Of a DNA stretch of 64,000 nt, positions 59,900 through 64,000 are shown piece after piece (position 1 is the first letter of the stretch; every line of letters begins with the position of its first letter). The notes below the pieces were generated by a model that searched no databases, was not told where the DNA came from, and worked only from the letters and a program-made list of their open reading frames with translations. The stretch is taken from the NCBI GenBank assembly GCA_016789905.1, contig JAEUQC010000166.1, forward strand, positions 1 through 64,000, read 5' to 3'. A program made the translations under genes and the position numbers. Source of the DNA: Bryobacterales bacterium (GTDB lineage Bacteria; Acidobacteriota; Terriglobia; Bryobacterales; Bryobacteraceae).

Positions 59900-60285
59900 T
59901 ACTTGCCCCCTTTCCGTGCCTTCGCGATCAACGCTTCCATCCGCGCCAGCTCTTCCTTCGTCAACTTCCCGCCGTCTTCCCCCAGCAGCGCCGCCATCGC
60001 TCCCGCCGCCGAGCCGTCGAAAAACGTATCCAGCACATGCCGCAGTGCGCTTCGCCGCGCCGCCTCCGCCTCCACTACCGGCAAATACACATACCGCGGC
60101 CCCTCTTCCCGGTGCCGCACGTGCCCCTTTTCTTCCAGTATCCGCAGCAGCGCCCGCACCGCGGAATAGCTCGGCGCGTCCGGAATGTCGGCTTGGATCT
60201 CCATCGCCGTCGCCTCCTTCCGCCGGAACAACACGTCCAGGATTTGCCGCTCTCGCCGCGAAACGCCGTTGCTCTTTGTATCCAT
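59899..60285 (-). CDS. blaI: BlaI/MecI-family transcriptional repressor
   Basis: 128 aa. Winged helix GVSRRERQILDVLFRRKEAT, with AMEIQADIPDAPSYSAVRAL LRILEEKGHVRHR in order and the dimer/cleavage region VYLPVVEAEAARRSALRHVL, DTFFDGSAAGAM. It represses its own operon until cleaved by the M56 protease encoded next. Two palindromic operators lie directly upstream, the nearer overlapping its start codon. The start ATG at 60285 is 6 nt after a minus-strand TAAGTT inside operator 1. Confidence 0.95.
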   Translation of the reverse strand: MDTKSNGVSRRERQILDVLFRRKEATAMEIQADIPDAPSYSAVRALLRILEEKGHVRHREEGPRYVYLPVVEAEAARRSALRHVLDTFFDGSAAGAMAALLGEDGGKLTKEELARMEALIAKARKGGK

Positions 60286-60300
60286 GCTAAAAACTTAGCA
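60285..60300. promoter_or_regulatory. BlaI operator O1
   Basis: TGCTAAAAACTTAGCA: 6-base perfect half-sites TGCTAA/TTAGCA around AAAC. It overlaps the first base of the blaI start codon. On the minus strand it embeds TAAGTT, 6 nt before the ATG, a candidate -10. Binding would block the start of transcription. Confidence 0.8.
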
Positions 60301-60306
60301 CCTCTC

Positions 60307-60322
60307 TGCTAACTTTTTAGCA
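60307..60322. promoter_or_regulatory. BlaI operator O2
   Basis: TGCTAACTTTTTAGCA: the same TGCTAA/TTAGCA half-sites, centre 22 bases from O1 (two helical turns), so two dimers can bind one face. A minus-strand TTGACT (60341-60336), 16 bases upstream of TAAAAA in this site, is an alternative promoter. The glycosyltransferase-methyltransferase ATG is 35 bases to the right and may also be affected. Confidence 0.8.
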
Positions 60323-60357
60323 CACCTGCGCGAAAAGTCAAGCCTTTTCCCAACGCT

Positions 60358-61935
60358 ATGATAAAAAGGTACGCCGCAGTGAATACCCCCGCCAAATATC
60401 CGCCCACCTCACCGGAACTTGCCGACGCGCGCGGCAAGCGGATCGGAATTCTCATCGTGGCGTATAACGCTGCCACCACGCTCGCCAAAGTCTTTCGCCG
60501 CATTCCGGACGTTGTCTGGCAAAACGTGGAGGAGGTCGTCGTTTTCGACGACGCCAGCCAGGACGAAACCTTCGCGCTCGCCATCGGCTACCTGCAAGTG
60601 AATCCGAACGCCAAGATCAAGGTATTCAAGAACGAGAAGAACCAGGGCTACGGCGGCAATCAGATTCTCGGCTACCAGTACTTCATGGACAAGGGCTTCG
60701 ATATCGTCGTCCTACTCCACGGCGACGGCCAGTATGCGCCCGAAATCCTGGCGCATATGTACCATCCGCTTGTCACCGGCCAGGCCGATGCCGTCTTTGG
60801 CTCGCGCATGATGAAGGACTTCGGAGGCCCGTTGGCCGGCGGCATGCCGCTCTATAAATACGTGGGCAACCGGATTCTAACCGGCCTCGAAAACAGCGCC
60901 CTCAATCTCAACCTCACCGAGTTCCACTCCGGCTACCGCGCCTACGATCTCCACGCCCTGCGGTGTATCGATTTCTCAAAGATGACTCGCGAATTCCACT
61001 TCGATACCGAGATCATCATCAAGCTCCAGCACCAGCGTTTCCGCATCCACGAAATTCCCATTCCCACCTATTACGGCGACGAAATCTGCTACGTCAACGG
61101 CATGAAGTACGCCGAAGATGTCGTCAAGGCCGTCTTTCGCTACCGTTCCACGGTGAATGGCGCCCATTCGTATCCCGAGTTCGCCGAGTACTTCCACCAT
61201 TACGCGCTGAAAGATGCGCCGTACTCCAGCCACTACTACGCCGCCCGCCTGGCCGGCAGCAACCAGCGCGTTCTCGATGTCGGCTGCGGCGAAGGCTTCT
61301 TCGCCGAACACCTCCGCAACAACGGCAACGAAATCACTGGTATCGACGCCCTGGAAACGCCCATCCACGCCGCCGCCATGCGCGCCTACTACCAGACCGA
61401 TCTCCAGCTCGGCCTCGGCCCCGTCGCCTCCAAACTCCGCGATCAGGAGTTCGACAAGGTCCTCATTCTCGACGTTCTGGAACACCTCAACCACCCGGAC
61501 CGTGTCCTTCGCGACGTTCTTCCCCTGCTTCGCCCCTCCGGCGGCGCCGTCATCGTCTCCCTCCCCAACGTCGCCAATATATTCGTGCGGCTAAACCTGC
61601 TCTTCGGCCGTTTCGACTATGCAGACCGCGGCATCATGGACCGCACCCACGTCCGTTTTTACACCCGCAAAACCGCGCTGGAACTGCTCGAATCCAATGG
61701 CTACCGCGTTGTCAGCGAGCACTATTCCATCATCCCGCTGGACCGGGGCCTGCGCGTGAAACCCCAAGGCGCCATCGATAAATTCGGCAGCGCCGTTCTG
61801 AAAGTTCTCACCTCGGTCTTCCCAACCCTATTCGGCTACCAGCTCATTTTCGAAGCCAAGCCCGCCGCCCTCACCGTGCGCCACACAGATCTTAAAGCAG
61901 CCGTTTCTCCCGCGCCAACGCTTCGTTCAACGTAA
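60358..61935 (+). CDS. Bifunctional GT2 glycosyltransferase - SAM-dependent methyltransferase
   Basis: 525 aa from the ATG at 60358 (an in-frame GTG at 60379 is possible). Residues about 25-250 are a GT2 domain: ILIVAYNAATTLAKVF, VVFDDASQDET, NQGYGGNQILGY, LLHGDGQYAPE, GSRMM. Residues about 295-480 are a class I methyltransferase: VLDVGCGEGFFAEHL, FDKVLILDVLEHLNHPDRVL, GGAVIVSLPN. One chain would transfer and methylate a sugar or lipid-linked glycan. Divergent from blaI. Its last 44 bases overlap the convergent enolase-superfamily gene. Confidence 0.92.
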   Translation: MIKRYAAVNTPAKYPPTSPELADARGKRIGILIVAYNAATTLAKVFRRIPDVVWQNVEEVVVFDDASQDETFALAIGYLQVNPNAKIKVFKNEKNQGYGGNQILGYQYFMDKGFDIVVLLHGDGQYAPEILAHMYHPLVTGQADAVFGSRMMKDFGGPLAGGMPLYKYVGNRILTGLENSALNLNLTEFHSGYRAYDLHALRCIDFSKMTREFHFDTEIIIKLQHQRFRIHEIPIPTYYGDEICYVNGMKYAEDVVKAVFRYRSTVNGAHSYPEFAEYFHHYALKDAPYSSHYYAARLAGSNQRVLDVGCGEGFFAEHLRNNGNEITGIDALETPIHAAAMRAYYQTDLQLGLGPVASKLRDQEFDKVLILDVLEHLNHPDRVLRDVLPLLRPSGGAVIVSLPNVANIFVRLNLLFGRFDYADRGIMDRTHVRFYTRKTALELLESNGYRVVSEHYSIIPLDRGLRVKPQGAIDKFGSAVLKVLTSVFPTLFGYQLIFEAKPAALTVRHTDLKAAVSPAPTLRST

Positions 61936-63046
61936 CCCCGAACCCCGGCCCTTCCGGCACCGCAATCGTCCCATCCACAAACCGTTCCGCCGGCCGCACC
62001 AGTTCTCCGCGCCACGAAACTTCTCCCCACTGCAACTCCAAGATGCGAAAGTTCTTCATCCCGGCGCAAAGCTGAACCGAAGCCGCCGTGGCCACCGGAC
62101 CGGTGGGGTTGTGCGGCGCCACCGTCACGCCAAACACCGCCGCCATGGCCGCAATTCGAGTCATCTCCAGCATGCCGCCGCAGTGTTTCACGTCGGGCAT
62201 AATCACATGCACCGCCTTCTCCCGGCATAGCGGCGCAAACCCGCCCACGCCGAACAGAAACTCCCCGCCCGCCATCTCCTGCCGTATCCCTTTTCGTATC
62301 GCCAGCGTCTCCGCGGTTCGTTCCGGCGCCACCGGCTCTTCATACCAGTCCAGCCCCATTGGCTCCAGCCTCTTCGCCACCGCCACCGCCCTCTCCACCG
62401 TGAAGAACGAATGGCAATCCGTCATAATCTTCACGTCCTTGCCCACTGCCTCCCGCACTGCGAATAGACAGTCCACACCCTGCGCCACGAACGCTTCCGA
62501 ATCCACAAAGTTGTCCCACGGCGCCAGTTTCAGCGCCCGGAATCCTTCGGCCACGGCGCGCTTCGCCGTCGCCGCGAACCCCGCTGGCGTCCGCGGCTTC
62601 GTCGTCCGGTTGATGTTTGCGTACACCGGCAGCCGGTCCCGCACTTTCCCGCCCAATAGCGCATAGACCGGCACATCCAGCACCTTGCCCGCCATGTCCC
62701 ACATGGCCTGCTCCAGCGCCGAATGCACCGTCCGCGCCAGCAGGTTCCCCAGCGTTGTGTTCTGCCGGAAATACTCCACATCGAAAGGAGACCGTCCCCG
62801 CAGCCCCGCGAACTGCCGGTCCAGTTCCATCTGCATCCGGACAACATTTTCCGCCGTCGTGCCCGATATCCCAAACGCGTCCGACGCCTCTCCCAGCCCG
62901 TCCACTCCCGCGTCTGATCGCAGGCGCAGCAACAGCCAAACGGTGCGCTCCGTGGCCTTCACCGGCCATAGCTCCACAGAGGTAATCTTCACCGCCGGGC
63001 GTGCCACCGCCGCCGCGCCGCCCATCAGAAACAATCGCCGGTTCAT
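61892..63046 (-). CDS. Mandelate racemase/muconate-lactonizing enzyme family protein (enolase superfamily) with Tat-like leader
   Basis: 384 aa from the ATG at 63046. Leader MNRRLFLMGGAAAVARP has a twin arginine and a hydrophobic run, suggesting export. Barrel residues: KLAPWDNF (base lysine region), metal ligands Asp in IMTDCHSFF, Glu in WYEEPVAPE, Glu in MAGGEFLFG; then IMPDVKHCGGM and VAPHNPTGP with the general-acid/base His. It abstracts an alpha proton of a carboxylate, probably a sugar acid dehydration or epimerisation; the exact substrate is open. The divergent gap to pgm is 11 bases. Confidence 0.9.
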   Translation of the reverse strand: MNRRLFLMGGAAAVARPAVKITSVELWPVKATERTVWLLLRLRSDAGVDGLGEASDAFGISGTTAENVVRMQMELDRQFAGLRGRSPFDVEYFRQNTTLGNLLARTVHSALEQAMWDMAGKVLDVPVYALLGGKVRDRLPVYANINRTTKPRTPAGFAATAKRAVAEGFRALKLAPWDNFVDSEAFVAQGVDCLFAVREAVGKDVKIMTDCHSFFTVERAVAVAKRLEPMGLDWYEEPVAPERTAETLAIRKGIRQEMAGGEFLFGVGGFAPLCREKAVHVIMPDVKHCGGMLEMTRIAAMAAVFGVTVAPHNPTGPVATAASVQLCAGMKNFRILELQWGEVSWRGELVRPAERFVDGTIAVPEGPGFGVTLNEALAREKRLL

Positions 63047-63049
63047 AAT
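63044..63049 (+). promoter_or_regulatory. -10-like CATAAT, 8 nt before pgm
   Basis: CATAAT (five of six matches to TATAAT) overlaps the divergent start codon of the enolase-superfamily gene; GTACAAGA separates it from the pgm ATG at 63058. No Shine-Dalgarno of normal spacing. Confidence 0.3.
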
Positions 63050-63057
63050 GTACAAGA

Positions 63058-64000
63058 ATGCCTCTTCACGCTCTGGCTGGCAAACCCGCCCCCCAAAATA
63101 TTCTCATCGATCCCGCCGCGCTCGAAGACGAATACTTCCGCCACCACCCCGATCCAGCCAACCCCCTCCACAAAGTTGCCTTCGGCACCAGCGGCCATCG
63201 CGGCACCACAGCCAACAGCACGTTTACCGAGGACCACATTCTCGCCATCACGCAGGCCATCTGTGATTACCGCGTCAAGGCGGGCATCGCCGGCCCGCTC
63301 TTCCTCGGCAAGGATACCCACGCCCTCTCCAATGTCGCTCAGCAAACGGCCATTGAAGTCCTCGCCGGCAACGGCGTAACCACATACGTGCAAGCCAACG
63401 ATGGCCCCACGCCCACGCCGGTCATCAGCCGCGCCATCATTCGTTACAACCGCGCGCAGCCGCTCAATCTCGCCGATGGCATTGTCATCAGCCCCTCTCA
63501 CAATCCGCCCGCCGATGGCGGTTTCAAATACAACCCCACCAACGGCGGGCCCGCCGAATCCGACGTGACCGCCTGGATTCAGAACCGCGCCAACGAACTC
63601 CTTGCCGGCCAGAACCGCGGTGTCCGCCGCACCGCATACAACACCTACACCATCCAGCACGACTATATTTCGCCCTACGTTGACGACCTGAAAGACGTGA
63701 TCAACATGGACGGCATTCGCGGCGCCAAACTCAGCCTCGGCGTCGACCCCCTTGGCGGTGCGTCTCTTCACTACTGGGCACCCATCGCCGCCAAATACGA
63801 TCTGAAGATTCAAAACGTCAACCCCAAGCTCGACTCGACGTTCTCGTTCATGACGCTGGACCACGACGGCAAGATCCGTATGGACTGTTCCAGCCCCTAC
63901 GCCATGGCCAGCCTCGTGTCGTTGAAGGACCGTTTCGACGTGGCCTTCGCCACCGATCCGGACGCCGATCGCCACGGCATTGTCGTGCCCTCCGCCGGGC
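63058..64000 (+). CDS. pgm: Phosphoglucomutase, alpha-D-glucose-specific (partial, runs off right edge)
   Basis: First 314 codons of about 545. It interconverts glucose-6-phosphate and glucose-1-phosphate, feeding GalU. Visible: VAFGTSGHRGT near residue 40, the phosphoserine loop ISPSHNPPADGGFKYN (about 143-158), and the metal loop FATDPDADRHG (about 300-310). The long N-terminal part and GTSGHRG match the E. coli Pgm type, not the ManB/CPSG type. Intact as far as seen. Confidence 0.95.
   Translation, partial: MPLHALAGKPAPQNILIDPAALEDEYFRHHPDPANPLHKVAFGTSGHRGTTANSTFTEDHILAITQAICDYRVKAGIAGPLFLGKDTHALSNVAQQTAIEVLAGNGVTTYVQANDGPTPTPVISRAIIRYNRAQPLNLADGIVISPSHNPPADGGFKYNPTNGGPAESDVTAWIQNRANELLAGQNRGVRRTAYNTYTIQHDYISPYVDDLKDVINMDGIRGAKLSLGVDPLGGASLHYWAPIAAKYDLKIQNVNPKLDSTFSFMTLDHDGKIRMDCSSPYAMASLVSLKDRFDVAFATDPDADRHGIVVPSAG

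Noticed and set aside
1..64000. tRNA, rRNA, CRISPR arrays, insertion sequences, prophage
   Set aside because: No cloverleaf-like gap, regular repeat array, transposase or integrase was seen; the gaps are too short for most of these.

Overview
The window looks like a chromosomal segment of a soil-type Acidobacteriota of the Bryobacterales/Solibacter group. That call is inferred from gene content. It carries two TIGR03437-type secreted proteins, a VWFA-related acidobacterial protein (TIGR03436 type), a planctomycete-type cytochrome DUF1549/DUF1553 + DUF1501 pair, an ECF sigma factor coupled to a TPR-bearing Ser/Thr kinase, a carboxypeptidase-regulatory-domain TonB receptor, and many TPR proteins. 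The DNA is GC-rich and densely coded: no gap between genes exceeds about 185 bases. No rRNA, tRNA, CRISPR array or insertion sequence was seen.

Layout. 1-6.1 kb (minus): start of a secreted protein, a multihaem cytochrome with an unresolved start, a secreted TPR protein, a TIGR03437 protein, a short RecQ and a MerR-HTH/TPR protein. 6.1-7.9 kb: a ThiF/MoeB-type E1 enzyme divergent from a vapBC module, with one perfect palindrome between them. 7.9-12.1 kb: the E. coli-like ybbP-ybbA / tesA arrangement plus a YbjQ protein. 12.1-15.5 kb: small secreted proteins and a lectin-LssY-hydrolase fusion. 15.4-20.7 kb: rluD-VWA-recA (minus), galU and a membrane glycosyltransferase (plus). 20.7-24.4 kb: PSD1/DUF1501 pair. 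24.8-27.4 kb: large secreted glycoside hydrolase. 27.9-34.5 kb: TIGR03437 protein, TonB receptor, beta-helix protein and sigma-54 activator. 34.5-36.4 kb: ThyX-like and dUTPase, divergent. 36.4-40.8 kb: DUF3592, SPFH protein, DMT permease fused to a lipoprotein-like domain, PduO-type adenosyltransferase. 41-45 kb: surface-glycan operon (GT2, FAD oxidoreductase, deacetylase, nitrilase). 45-50.3 kb (minus): ECF sigma, Ser/Thr kinase, hydrolase-sialidase fusion. 50.4-53.5 kb (minus): two-component system. 53.6-58.4 kb: MocA oxidoreductase and Kgd-type 2-oxoglutarate decarboxylase. 58.4-60.3 kb: BlaI/BlaR1 with two clear palindromic operators. 60.4-64 kb: GT2-methyltransferase fusion, enolase-superfamily enzyme and the start of pgm.

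Most notable signals. (1) Many transcription-unit starts have a -10-like TANNNT hexamer ending 6-9 nt before the start codon, most often exactly 6, which predicts leaderless mRNAs. (2) An imperfect 165-bp tandem duplication at the kinase/hydrolase junction has copied a -10/start-codon cassette. (3) A DMT permease runs in frame into a lipobox-bearing domain, its last membrane helix doubling as a lipoprotein signal. (4) Other unusual fusions: alpha/beta-hydrolase + sialidase-like propeller, lectin + LssY_C + hydrolase, BlaR1 + carboxypeptidase-like + TonB_C. (5) GC skew of the plus strand goes from G-rich on the left to C-rich on the right at about 20-25 kb, as expected near a replication terminus or an inversion boundary.
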